A stretch of DNA of 64,000 nucleotides from Rivularia sp. MS3 (GTDB lineage Bacteria > Cyanobacteriota > Cyanobacteriia > Cyanobacteriales > Nostocaceae), in contig JAHCMI010000002.1 of assembly GCA_019192545.1 (NCBI GenBank), forward strand, positions 62,001-126,000. The letters run 5' to 3'. The notes below the pieces were generated by a model, which was not told where the DNA came from, made no database searches, and saw only the letters and a program-made list of their open reading frames with translations. Positions within the stretch are counted from its first letter, which is position 1; the number at the start of each line of letters is the position of its first letter. Position numbers and translations under genes: made by a program. This document shows positions 20,812 through 30,183 of this stretch, in pieces.

Positions 20812-21681
20812 TTACATTTCCTTATCCACTAAAATTTTTGTTTGTCTGGCAGTTGGAGATATTGCTTTACCGAATAACGCTTCGCTATATTTTGCTGTTG
20901 CCATTGCATTGTTTTCTTTAGTGTAAGAAAAAATAGCAGTATAACGTTTTTGATTTCCTGCTACTTTTGTAACGCGGTGCAAAGATAATTTACCCTGAAA
21001 AATCTGCAAATCTCCGGGCTGTAGTTGATTTTGTTCTACATCTTGGTAATAGCCATGTAAAACTTGATTCACTAATTCATAGTTTTCACTTGATAGTGTT
21101 CTGATATGAGGAGCATATTCAAAAATTCCTCCGGCGCTCGCAGCCTGAATCATCAAAACGACACTGAAGTCATTCTCATCGTAGTGCCAAGGATGTTGTG
21201 CGTCTTGTCGTAAAATATTTAATACTAATCCGGCTAAAGGGTCGCTATATTCATATATGGGTTCAGATGCCAAACAAGCTGCAATTAAATTCTGAAATGT
21301 TTTGGCTCGGTAAAGAGTTAAAAAAAGCGATTGTGGATGAAATTTATTTAGTGGCACAAAACCGTTTGTTCTTTCCATGAAGAATCTTGCGGGATGTTCG
21401 GGTGGTAATGTTGGGTCATCATCTGTTTTAAATATATTTGTGTTTCTGGTTGCATAATATGCTTCATTTTCCAAAGCAAAAGATTCTTGTTGAGCCAGAA
21501 AAAGCGCTTGTGGGGTTAAAAAGTTTTTGAATACGCAGCATCCTCGCGACTCTAGCTGTTGGCGACAATTCGCAATTATATCTAAAGATTTTTGTTGAGA
21601 TAGGTCTGCGATTGGATATTGTTGAAAATTTATAATTTGTTCGATTTTTAGCGGCACTTTTGTAAGTTGTTTGCTAACCAT
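20812..21681 (-). CDS. 2-oxoglutarate/Fe(II)-dependent oxygenase
   Basis: The 289-residue protein carries the 2-His-1-Asp iron triad in a double-stranded beta-helix order: H166 and D168 (HPWHYDEND), H235 (KLSLHRVTK), then R246 (NQKRYTAIFSY), which would hold 2-oxoglutarate. The ~45 residues after the start lack secretion signals, so it is cytoplasmic. LQPGDLQIFQG before the distal His is typical of small-molecule hydroxylases. The substrate is unknown. It is divergent from a carnitine/choline acyltransferase gene over 274 bases, so a hydroxylated quaternary amine or similar is a reasonable guess, but nothing in the sequence proves it. Confidence 0.88.
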   Translation of the reverse strand: MVSKQLTKVPLKIEQIINFQQYPIADLSQQKSLDIIANCRQQLESRGCCVFKNFLTPQALFLAQQESFALENEAYYATRNTNIFKTDDDPTLPPEHPARFFMERTNGFVPLNKFHPQSLFLTLYRAKTFQNLIAACLASEPIYEYSDPLAGLVLNILRQDAQHPWHYDENDFSVVLMIQAASAGGIFEYAPHIRTLSSENYELVNQVLHGYYQDVEQNQLQPGDLQIFQGKLSLHRVTKVAGNQKRYTAIFSYTKENNAMATAKYSEALFGKAISPTARQTKILVDKEM

Positions 21682-21955
21682 TACATACCTACTATTTTAA
21701 TTGAATCTATTATGTACAATACGTTCTAATCACAGCTAAAACAGGGATGAAGGTAGCAGAATGTCACAAGCTTAAACAAGTGTTATCTAGATAACTTTCT
21801 GTTGATTATTAAAGCTAACCTGGCAATCAAGTTATGCTTAAGTCATTTTTACAGTTGTCCGCATAGTTACCTGAATATTTACTCGTTTGGTGGTATCAAA
21901 TTATATGTTAAAACCACCAAATTATTAATTTATAAAAGTATTAATTAAATCATCA
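21682..21955. promoter_or_regulatory. Shared divergent promoter region, oxygenase and acyltransferase
   Basis: The two genes start back to back, 274 bases apart. The region is AT-rich and ends with repeated TTAATT-type sequence before the acyltransferase start. No specific binding site was recognised; co-regulation is inferred from the layout only. Confidence 0.5.
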
Positions 21956-23704
21956 ATGATGTACGAATTTCAAAATTCCCTACCCGAGCTACCTTTGCCA
22001 ACATTAAAACAGACTTGCAAACTATATCTTCAGATAGTTGCGCCGTTGTTAAGTCCAGAAGAACTAGAGCAAACACAAGTAGTTGTTGAAGAATTTCAGC
22101 ACAAAAGCGGTAAAAAATTGCAGCAGCAATTAGAAATAATCGATCGTGCAACTAAAACCAGTTACGTTCACGATTACCGGGAAGAAAGTTTTTCGGAATA
22201 TCGGGGAGCTTTGGTTATCAATAAAAACTTTGGAGGGGTACTCGCACCAATTACCCAACCAGAATTACCTCAAGCTAAACTTGCTGCAACTTGGATTGTC
22301 GATACTTTAAAATTTTATCTGAAAATAAAACGACGGGAATTAGAACCAGATAGAGATTCACCGCGCAACGGCAATCAGCCAATGTGTATGGTTCAGTACG
22401 ACAATTTATTTGGCTGGAATCGGATTCCTGGTGTGAAACGGGATCGAATGCGTCATATTCCCCAACAAGAAAATATTGTAGTAATTTACCGCAGTGCATT
22501 TTACTCGCTACAACCGCTTAAAGATGAAAAAATTGCATCAGTTGCCCAAATAGAACAGCAAATAAACTGGATTTTAGAAAACACTTCTGCAAACGAACCG
22601 GCTTTAGGAGCATTAACGGCGATGAAAAGGGCTGCTTGGGCTGTAGTGCGTCAAGGTACAACGGCATTGAATTCGGAAAATGCTCGTTGTTTTGATTTGT
22701 TAGATAGTGCTTTGTTTGTAGTTTGTTTGGATGAAACAGCACCAGCAAATCTAGAAGCTGCTGCCGGAAGCGTACTGCATGGAGATGGTAAAAATCGTTG
22801 GTTTGATAAGCCCCTACAATTAATTTTTACGTCAAATGGTTACTCTGGTGTAAATGTTGAGCATGTAGGAGTTGATGGTTTTGTGATTATGCGCTACCTG
22901 TATGAAGTTAATAAAGAGCGACAGCAACAAAACCGAGAATCGGCGCAAAATGTTCTAAATAAAACTTTTGAATTGGAGCCACCGAAAAAATTACAGTGGA
23001 AATTCACTCAAGAAATTTTAGCCCAGATAAAACAAGCAGAATTAGAGGTTGAGAATTTTATCTGCGAACATGAAACAAAGGTTTTAGACTACCAAGAATT
23101 TGGACGAAATTTAATCAAAAATTACCGTCTAAGTCCCGATGCTGTGATTCAATTGGCAATTCAACTTGCTTATGTGAAGTTGCGCCATCAAATTGATTGC
23201 GTGTATGAATCAGTACATACTAGAAGATTTGCCTACGGACGTACAGAAGCAATGCGTTCGGTGACTCCTGAGTCAGTGGAATTTATTCGTACTTTCACCG
23301 AAAAATTTGGGGATGAGAAAAAATATGCTGCTTTAAAGAAAGCTGTTGCCGCTCATGTTTCTCGTCAAAAAGATTGTCAGCAAGGATATGGTGTTGACCG
23401 TCATTTACAATCATTATTGAGATTAGCTCGCGCTCAAGGAATGATGCCAAAAATTTATCAAGACAAAGCTTACAAAGTTCTTGGTAATTCAATCATCTGT
23501 ACCAGTAGCTTAGCTGCGGGAATGGGTATGGAATTATTTTGTTTTGGTCAAGTGGTAGATGACGGCTACGGCATTGGCTACATTATTAAGCCGGATAGTA
23601 TTACACTCAGCGTGACTAGTAAGTATCAGCAGACACAAAAATATATCGAGTTATTGGAACAAACTTTTTCTGAGTTAGCTGAGTTGATGGTTAAATTTGG
23701 TTAA
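21956..23704 (+). CDS. Carnitine/choline O-acyltransferase family protein
   Basis: The 582-residue protein is full length for the family. It opens with LPELPLPTLKQTCKLYL, the usual family N-terminus, and has the catalytic His H303 in NVEHVGVDG. YESVHTRRFAYGRTEAMRS (417-435) matches the family signature around the carboxylate-binding Arg, and GYGVDRHLQSLL (478-488), TSSLAAG (516-522) and GQVVDDGYGIGY (531-542) complete the active-site blocks. These enzymes transfer acyl groups between CoA and carnitine or choline. They are mostly eukaryotic and rare in cyanobacteria, so the acceptor is uncertain. No targeting peptide is visible. Start could be M1 or M2. Confidence 0.93.
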   Translation: MMYEFQNSLPELPLPTLKQTCKLYLQIVAPLLSPEELEQTQVVVEEFQHKSGKKLQQQLEIIDRATKTSYVHDYREESFSEYRGALVINKNFGGVLAPITQPELPQAKLAATWIVDTLKFYLKIKRRELEPDRDSPRNGNQPMCMVQYDNLFGWNRIPGVKRDRMRHIPQQENIVVIYRSAFYSLQPLKDEKIASVAQIEQQINWILENTSANEPALGALTAMKRAAWAVVRQGTTALNSENARCFDLLDSALFVVCLDETAPANLEAAAGSVLHGDGKNRWFDKPLQLIFTSNGYSGVNVEHVGVDGFVIMRYLYEVNKERQQQNRESAQNVLNKTFELEPPKKLQWKFTQEILAQIKQAELEVENFICEHETKVLDYQEFGRNLIKNYRLSPDAVIQLAIQLAYVKLRHQIDCVYESVHTRRFAYGRTEAMRSVTPESVEFIRTFTEKFGDEKKYAALKKAVAAHVSRQKDCQQGYGVDRHLQSLLRLARAQGMMPKIYQDKAYKVLGNSIICTSSLAAGMGMELFCFGQVVDDGYGIGYIIKPDSITLSVTSKYQQTQKYIELLEQTFSELAELMVKFG

Positions 23705-23721
23705 TGGGAGATCCTCCCTAA

Positions 23722-23740
23722 CCCTCCTTGTCAAGGAGGG
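23722..23740 (+). repeat. Short palindrome after the acyltransferase gene
   Basis: CCCTCCTT/AAGGAGGG forms an 8-bp GC-rich stem with a 3-nt loop 18 bases after the stop. There is no T-tract, so it is either a weak terminator or a dispersed palindromic repeat. Confidence 0.6.
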
Positions 23741-23851
23741 GATTAAGCCGTTGTAGCAAGGGGTTTTGATTATGTAGCTGATACGTCTAGCATTTACGAG
23801 TAAAATATATGACAGTATTTCTTGTTGCTACTAGCCCACTAATTTAGATAA

Positions 23852-25540
23852 ATGCTGCTCAACAACCGCTATCGAATAATTCAAACTTTAGGAAGCGGTG
23901 GATTTGGAGAAACTTTTTTAGCTGAAGATACCCAGATACCTTCGACTCGTCGGTGTGTCATCAAACAATTAAGAATAATTCAAGATAATCCTCAAACTTA
24001 TGAAATCGTGCAGCAGAGATTTGCGCGAGAAGCGGCGATTTTAGAAGAATTAGGTGATGGTAGTTCTCAGATTCCCAGATTATATGCCTATTTTAATGAG
24101 GGACAGCAATTTTATTTAGCTCAGGAATATATTCAAGGGCAGACTTTGAGCCAGATAATCGCCAATCGTGGGCGTTTGAACGAATCGGGGGTACGGGAAA
24201 TATTAGTCGGTTTATTAAATGTACTTGAATACGTTCATAGTAAAGGTATTGTTCATCGCGATATCAAACCAGAAAATATTATAATTCGCTCCTGGGATAA
24301 TCAGCCGGTTTTAATCGATTTTGGTGCGGTGCGAGAAACAATGGCTGCACAAGTTAATGAGAGAGGAAATGTTACTAGTTCGATTGTAATTGGTACGCCG
24401 GGATTTATGGCAGTTGAACAAGCTGCGGGTAGGGCTGTTTTTGCCAGCGACTTGTATAGTTTGGGGTTAGTAGCTATTTATTTATTAACGGCGAAGTTGC
24501 CCCAAGAATTGCAAACAGATAGCTATAGTGGTGAAATTATTTGGCAGAAAAACGGTGTAAGTTCTAATTTTGCAGTTGTCTTAGATAAAGCAATTCGCTC
24601 CCATATAAGAGAACGTTTTTCTTCTGCTAGAGAAATGCTTGAGGCGCTACAACCCCAGCCAACACAGACTACAGTACAAATGATGCCAGCAACAGCACCC
24701 AAGATGGCAAAACCCAGTACCGGCGGAAATTGGTTTAAGTCGGCATTAATAGGTAGTTTGATGGGTGGATGCGTGTTATTAGCTTTTGCTTATTTCCGAG
24801 AGCAACCACGACAGCAGCCAGAAAAAATCGCTGAAACACGGCAGCCAACGGTAACACCAAGTGAAACAGCTACGGTTCCTCCTGTAAAACAAGTAGATTC
24901 TTTTTATTTTTTGGCAGATTCAGCATTTAGACAAATCAATAACGCTAACAATCAAATTAGAAGATTAACAAATGCTGGCTACAACCAAACGGGAAAATTT
25001 TGGTTGCCGGATTATCCGAATTTATCTAATAATCCATACCATCAAGTTTATATAGCAAAGTTTACCAGTCGAGCAAACTGTATTGAGTCACTAAGAAATT
25101 ACATTCGTCGCAATCAAAATGCTTATTGTGCCTTAGCAAGTGAAAATGCCAATGTATCTCCAAATTATTTTTACGGCTCTCAAATAAAAATTGCTAAGAC
25201 AGATTCTCAACTATCACCTTCTCAAGCAGTAAGAGATTACTATCAAACTATTAATAATCGCAACTATACAGTTAGTTGGAATCAACTGACTCCAAAATTT
25301 CAAAGAGAAAAATCTAATAATAGTTACTCTGAATATAGAAACTGGTGGAACAAAGTTCAAAGAGTAGAAGTTGAGCAAGCAAAGACTTTATCAAATACTT
25401 CTAATAGGGCGATTGTAGAAACGCAAATGAAATATTATCTTAAATCTGGCAGAGTTGTAGCCGATGCTCAACGCTTCAAATTAGTATGGAATTCAACGCA
25501 GAAAAATTGGAAATTCGATGACTCCACTAAGCTAAATTAA
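23852..25540 (+). CDS. Membrane Ser/Thr protein kinase with extracytoplasmic domains
   Basis: The 562-residue protein begins at the kinase domain: glycine loop GSGGFGETF (14-22), Lys38 in VIKQL, HRDIKPEN (135-142), DFG at 156-158 and GTPGFMAVEQ (181-190). A Gln/Thr-rich linker and one membrane helix (~295-313) follow. Outside the membrane, about 345-440 resembles a SPOR-type fold with two Cys, and ~450-560 (AVRDYYQTINNRNYTVSWNQL) looks NTF2-like. The layout is typical of cyanobacterial Hanks-type kinases that may sense a periplasmic signal. A paralogue follows 99 bases downstream. Ligand and targets are unknown. Confidence 0.93.
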   Translation: MLLNNRYRIIQTLGSGGFGETFLAEDTQIPSTRRCVIKQLRIIQDNPQTYEIVQQRFAREAAILEELGDGSSQIPRLYAYFNEGQQFYLAQEYIQGQTLSQIIANRGRLNESGVREILVGLLNVLEYVHSKGIVHRDIKPENIIIRSWDNQPVLIDFGAVRETMAAQVNERGNVTSSIVIGTPGFMAVEQAAGRAVFASDLYSLGLVAIYLLTAKLPQELQTDSYSGEIIWQKNGVSSNFAVVLDKAIRSHIRERFSSAREMLEALQPQPTQTTVQMMPATAPKMAKPSTGGNWFKSALIGSLMGGCVLLAFAYFREQPRQQPEKIAETRQPTVTPSETATVPPVKQVDSFYFLADSAFRQINNANNQIRRLTNAGYNQTGKFWLPDYPNLSNNPYHQVYIAKFTSRANCIESLRNYIRRNQNAYCALASENANVSPNYFYGSQIKIAKTDSQLSPSQAVRDYYQTINNRNYTVSWNQLTPKFQREKSNNSYSEYRNWWNKVQRVEVEQAKTLSNTSNRAIVETQMKYYLKSGRVVADAQRFKLVWNSTQKNWKFDDSTKLN

Positions 25541-25639
25541 AGTTTTTATAAATTTTTTATAAATATATAATTCATCATATTTAAGTAAATCTATAGAGGA
25601 TAATTTTATTTTTTCGTAGCTATAGTTTAAACAAATAAT

Positions 25640-27190
25640 ATGAAAAATATCGGGTGCGAACCCATGATGAAATCAACATTATTAAACAATCGCTATAGAG
25701 TAATTCAAGTTTTGGCTAGTGGTGGATTTGGCGAAACATTTTTAGCTGAAGATACTCAGATGCCATCAAAACGAAAATGCGTAATTAAACAGCTTAAACC
25801 ACTAGAAAATAACGACCAAATATATAAACTAGTACAAGAACGATTTCAGCGAGAAGCCGCACTTTTAGAAAAGTTAGGCGACAGTAAAAATCAAATTCCT
25901 CAACTGTATGCTTATTTTACCTACGACGACCAATTTTATTTAATTCAAGAATATATCAAAGGAGAAACTCTTGCAAAAAAGAAAAAAAAAGAGGGAATAC
26001 TAAGTGAAAACTCGGTTAAAGAAATTTTAATTAATATTTTACCCGTTTTAGAATACATTCACAGTAAACGTATCGTTCACCGAGATATTAAACCTGATAA
26101 TATTATCATCCGCTCATCCGATAGACAGCCGGTTTTAATTGATTTTGGTGCAGTCAAGGAAACAATGCAAACCGTAATAGCAGTTTCCGAAAATTCTACT
26201 AAGTCGATTGTAATTGGGACACCAGGGTTTATGCCCAGCGAACAATCAGCAGGAAGACCAGTATATTCTAGTGACTTGTATAGTTTGGGACTAACTGCGA
26301 TATACTTACTTACGGGTAAAATTCCTCAATAACTTCCAACTAATCCATCTACAGGTGAAATTATCTGGCAAGAATATGCTCCAAATATTACTTCAAACTT
26401 GGCCGCAGTTTTAGATAAAGCAATTCAGTCTCATCCACGCGATCGCTTTGCAACTGCGACAGAAATGTTACAAGCTTTGAAAACCGATGTAGGCACAATT
26501 CCTCCCACAGTTCCCTATATTCATACAGAAACGCCAAGGGTGCAACCCCCAAATATAGCTTCAACACCACAAGTACAAACTCAGCTACAGGCACCAACAA
26601 TTGTAGATAATCCAGGAATGAAAGACTGGCAAAAAGCTACCATCATAGGCAGCGTAATTGGTGTATGTATTATGGCGAGTATTTCAATTATTAACAAACA
26701 ACCACCTGAAGCTGTTCAAGCTACAACCGTTTTAACTGGTGGAAGTCAAAATAATTCTGTGTTGCAGCCTACAGCATCATCAATAACAAGAGAAGCCGCT
26801 ATTTCTGTTTTAAATAGATGGCAAGAAGCAAAACGAGAATTGTTTGCGCCTCCTTTTAATCGCAGTCTGGGAGCAGATTTAACTACTGGTGAAGCATACA
26901 GAAAAAACATTGGTGCTGATAGTTCGTTAGAGTGGTTGGCAAACAATAATTCCTATTATCGATATGGGGTACAAAAAATAGATTCCATAGAAAATTTTGC
27001 TGCGAGTAATGATAGAGCAACAATTGAGATATTGATGACTGAAGATAGAAAATTTTATCAAAATGGAAAAATAGTTAGTGGTGATAATACCTCATTTGAT
27101 ACTAGATTAGTAAGGTATTCATTGCAATTAGAAAATGGAAAACTAAAAATATCTGATTACGAAACTATCAAAGTCATCAGCAGCCGTTAG
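25640..27190 (+). pseudogene. Ser/Thr kinase with ARC6-like C-terminal domain, interrupted by an in-frame stop
   Basis: This is a paralogue of the preceding kinase. The real start is probably M9 or M10 (25664 or 25667), since MLLNNRYR-type sequence begins there. Glycine loop GGFGETF, VIKQL, HRDIKPDN, DFGAVKE and GTPGFMPSEQ are intact, but codon 231 (26330-26332) is TAA where the paralogue has Glu in KLPQEL. The frame reopens at once (PSTGEIIWQ) and continues without further damage to 27190. The downstream part holds a membrane helix and, from about codon 383, an ARC6-like IMS domain (EAAISVLNRWQEAKREL, FYQNGKIV). The truncated kinase loses its last C-lobe helices. A single clean stop suggests a recent mutation, a read-through stop or a sequencing error. 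Confidence 0.85.
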
Positions 27191-27294
27191 TCCTGTTAAT
27201 TTAGTTTAATTTGATTTGATTTAAATTCATATAATTTGAGTTGATTAATTTTGATTGCAAGCCAAACCAATAAAATTTAGAATCAATATATAAA

Positions 27295-28461
27295 ATGAGA
27301 ATAAGCGATAAAAAACGCTCGGTTAAATTATTTAGCTTGCAGTTTTGTAGTATAGTAATCGGAGTTGCGTTAATTACAACTTCAATTGGTTTAATTATAT
27401 TGAAGCAAAATTATAGTTATACCGAAAAAGTTACTAGAACGATAGATCCAGATTCTACAACAACACCATCATTTCCCATAGCCTCAGCTTTGCCAGTTCA
27501 ATTATCTCAAATATCTAAAGAAACACAGAGTTCGGAATTAGCATACAACATTATCAACTCTCCAAATTTTACTAAAAGCGATAAATTGCAGAAAATTGTT
27601 AACGAAGCTATTGATTCTATTCAAGATAAAAAATTTCCTACCAAGCCACTATCTATTACATTAATTGATGTTAAAACCAGCGAATACGCAGGATATCAGC
27701 AAAAAAAATTGAGATATCCTGCCAGCGTAGCCAAATTATTCTGGATGGTTTATCTTTATGCTCAAATCGAAACAGGTATTCTGTCAGAAGCAGAATTTCC
27801 TCGATATCTAGATTCTATGATTAAAAAATCTGACAATGAAGCTGCAAGCTATATTGTTGATAGGATGTCTCAAACTAAATACAGAAAAAGTATTAAACAA
27901 GAAGATTATAAAAGTTGGCGAACAAAACGATTGCAAGTCAATGAGTATTTTCAAGATGCAGGGTATGAAAAGATAAACGTTAGTCAGAAAACATTTCCCA
28001 TTCCAAATTTAAAGCTTTCTAAACCGCAAGGTTCTGATTTAAAACTACGAGAAAATCTTCAAAACCCAATTCGGAATCAAGTTTCAACCAAACAAGTTGC
28101 TAGGCTGCTATATGAAATTTACGATAATCAATCTGTATCGGCAACTTCTAGTCAAAAAATGACACAGTGGTTAACCATTGATTCTCACACAAGGAGCATC
28201 AAAAAAGATGATAAAAATCCCAACGAGTTTAATCCTGTAAGAGGCTTTTTGAGCGCGTCTTTACCAAATGAAGTTCGGTTTATGGGAAAAGCAGGTTGGA
28301 CTTCTGGTAGTAGAAACGATGCAGCAATTATTACAACACCGGATGGAAAAACAGCTTATATTTTAGTGATTTTTGGGGAAGACAAAGCCTATGCCTATGA
28401 TTGGCAAATATTTCCTCAGATTTCAAAATTGATTTTTAATCGTATGACAAATAAAAAATAG
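27295..28461 (+). CDS. Class A beta-lactamase-fold serine hydrolase, membrane-anchored
   Basis: The 388-residue protein has an N-terminal membrane helix (~13-36) and a beta-lactamase class A-like domain: SVAK (144-147) with nucleophile S144 and K147, SDN at 179-181, and KAGW at 332-335 in place of KTG. The fold is shared by true beta-lactamases and by proteins acting on other substrates. The altered third motif and the long anchored N-terminus argue against a classical antibiotic-degrading enzyme. It follows the interrupted kinase by 104 bases on the same strand. Substrate unknown. Confidence 0.85.
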   Translation: MRISDKKRSVKLFSLQFCSIVIGVALITTSIGLIILKQNYSYTEKVTRTIDPDSTTTPSFPIASALPVQLSQISKETQSSELAYNIINSPNFTKSDKLQKIVNEAIDSIQDKKFPTKPLSITLIDVKTSEYAGYQQKKLRYPASVAKLFWMVYLYAQIETGILSEAEFPRYLDSMIKKSDNEAASYIVDRMSQTKYRKSIKQEDYKSWRTKRLQVNEYFQDAGYEKINVSQKTFPIPNLKLSKPQGSDLKLRENLQNPIRNQVSTKQVARLLYEIYDNQSVSATSSQKMTQWLTIDSHTRSIKKDDKNPNEFNPVRGFLSASLPNEVRFMGKAGWTSGSRNDAAIITTPDGKTAYILVIFGEDKAYAYDWQIFPQISKLIFNRMTNKK

Positions 28462-28502
28462 AATATATTAAATATTTTTATTTTTAAGATATTAAAAATG
28501 TC

Positions 28503-28532
28503 GGGTGTGTTATGGCTTTAGCCTAATGCATC
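28503..28532. repeat. Dispersed hairpin repeat (GGGTGYGTTA type)
   Basis: This block (GTGTTATGG, then CTTTAGCCTAATGCATC) is a relative of the repeat at 42452-42484 (GTGCGTTATGA, then CTCTAGTCTAACGCACC). It lies just before a HAD gene fragment. Confidence 0.65.
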
Positions 28533-28563
28533 ATTTTCATGGTAATTTCTGATGCTGCGTTAA

Positions 28564-28746
28564 AACTTTTTACAAGTTATTGCTGTTGGTGATGCATCTA
28601 ATGATTTAGATTTTTTCGATTATTGCGGGTTTAAAGTCGCTGTAGGAAATGCAGAAGATGAAATAAAAGCGAAAGCTGATTGGATAGCAAGTAAAGAAGC
28701 AGGTGATGGTGTTATTGAATTTGTTTGGGAATATCTACTTGTTTGA
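28564..28746 (+). pseudogene. HAD/Cof-type phosphatase C-terminal fragment
   Basis: This 60-codon open stretch without a start codon reads VGDASNDLDFFDYCGFKVA, then VGNAEDEIKAKADWIASKE and DGVIEF. That is the C-terminal core of Cof-like HAD hydrolases: the GDxxND motif IV, AVGNA and the DGV signature. The N-terminal catalytic part (DxDGT) is absent. It ends in a normal stop at 28744-28746 before hisC. The upstream end lies near a dispersed hairpin repeat, so a deletion or insertion may have removed the rest of the gene. Confidence 0.75.
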
Positions 28747-28900
28747 AATAATCAGCATCAACAAACAGCTAAACCTACTGAGTTAATTTTTTAACCAAAC
28801 GTTACCATTCTTTTTTACTGCAATTATCATCGAAGAAATTAGCAATCCATTTGGGACTATATTCATGCATAATTTACTTAAAAGCATTTTTCATTTGAAT

Positions 28901-28937
28901 GATAACTGTTCGCTGATAACTGATAACTGATAACTGT
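28901..28937 (+). repeat. STRR array against the hisC start
   Basis: Three tandem GATAACT heptamers plus a fourth copy one unit upstream end 4 bases before the hisC ATG, leaving no room for a Shine-Dalgarno sequence. Confidence 0.88.
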
Positions 28938-28938
28938 A

Positions 28939-29991
28939 ATGACAAGCTTTTTCCGTACTGAAGTTGATGAAATGACTGGCTATATTCCTGGGGAACAGCC
29001 AAAATCGGATAGCAAAATCATCAAGCTTAACAGTAACGAAAATCCTTATCCTCCTTCCCCAAAGGTGAAAGATGTATTGCAAAACTTTGATTGGGAATGG
29101 TTAAGAAGATATCCTGATTCTTCAGCTACTGATTTTCGGAAAGCAGTTAGTGAAACCTTGGATGTCCCTAGGGATTGGATAATTGTTGGTAACGGTAGCG
29201 ATGAAGTGCTGAATTTAGTCATTCGAGCCTGTACGGATGCTAATAGGAAAGTCGTTTATCCCATGCCAACTTACGTACTTTACCGCACTTTGGTTGAAAT
29301 GCAGCCAGCCCAGACGGTAGAAATTGATTATCCCGAAGATTATAAATTACCGATAGATAAATTAGTCAAAGTTGATGGTGCTGTGACTTTTATAGCTACT
29401 CCGAATAGTCCATCGGGACATGTTGTACCATTGGAAGATTTACGGGAATTAGCATCAAGATTGTCTGGTGTTTTAGTGATTGATGAAGCCTACTGTGATT
29501 TTGCTGCTAATGATGCATTATCTGTAGTTAAAGAGTTTGATAATGTCATTTCTATTCGTACTTTATCAAAAGGATATTCGCTTGCTGGAATCAGATTGGG
29601 GTTTGGAATTGCCAATCCCAAGTTACTATCAGGTTTGTATAAAATCAAAGATAGCTACAATATTGATGCTATTGCTTGTGCAATCGGTGCTGCTGCAATG
29701 CGCGACCAAAATTATAAAAATAGATGTGCCGAAAAAGTTGGTATATCGCGAAGAAAGCTATCAACCGATTTAGAAAAATTAGGTTTTAAAGTTTGGGATT
29801 CTCAGACTAATTTTTTATTAACTCAACCACCTCAAGGAAATGCTGAGAATATATATTTAAAATTGAAAGAACAAGGTATTTTGATTAGATATTTTAAACA
29901 GGAAGGATTAGAAGATAAGTTGCGGATTGCTGTAGGTACGGATGAGGAAAATAAGATTTTAGTTACAGCTTTGAGTACGTTGATACAATAA
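28939..29991 (+). CDS. hisC: Histidinol-phosphate aminotransferase
   Basis: The 350-residue class II PLP aminotransferase has NSNENPYPPSP (31-41), IDEAY (181-185), and the PLP-binding Lys K211 in TLSKGYSLAGIRLGFGI. This matches HisC, which transaminates imidazole acetol phosphate in histidine synthesis. The end of the window carries a related fold in the partial cobalamin decarboxylase gene. HisC is favoured here by the N-terminal SNENPYPPSP and GNGSDEVL motifs. Its translation start abuts an STRR array. Confidence 0.93.
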   Translation: MTSFFRTEVDEMTGYIPGEQPKSDSKIIKLNSNENPYPPSPKVKDVLQNFDWEWLRRYPDSSATDFRKAVSETLDVPRDWIIVGNGSDEVLNLVIRACTDANRKVVYPMPTYVLYRTLVEMQPAQTVEIDYPEDYKLPIDKLVKVDGAVTFIATPNSPSGHVVPLEDLRELASRLSGVLVIDEAYCDFAANDALSVVKEFDNVISIRTLSKGYSLAGIRLGFGIANPKLLSGLYKIKDSYNIDAIACAIGAAAMRDQNYKNRCAEKVGISRRKLSTDLEKLGFKVWDSQTNFLLTQPPQGNAENIYLKLKEQGILIRYFKQEGLEDKLRIAVGTDEENKILVTALSTLIQ

Positions 29992-30183
29992 AATTTCCAT
30001 ACAATTTGAGGTGACTTTTACTTTTAGCTTATTATTATCAAAATAAAAAGTAGGATTTTATCGTTGCTTTAATCGGAAGAGGCTTGATAAGCTGAAACAC
30101 TAATAAGGTAAGCGTTTTGGCGTTTACAAAATAATCGTAACCTTCTTTACATTAGCCTCTAGATTACAAAGGGAAGTATTTTC

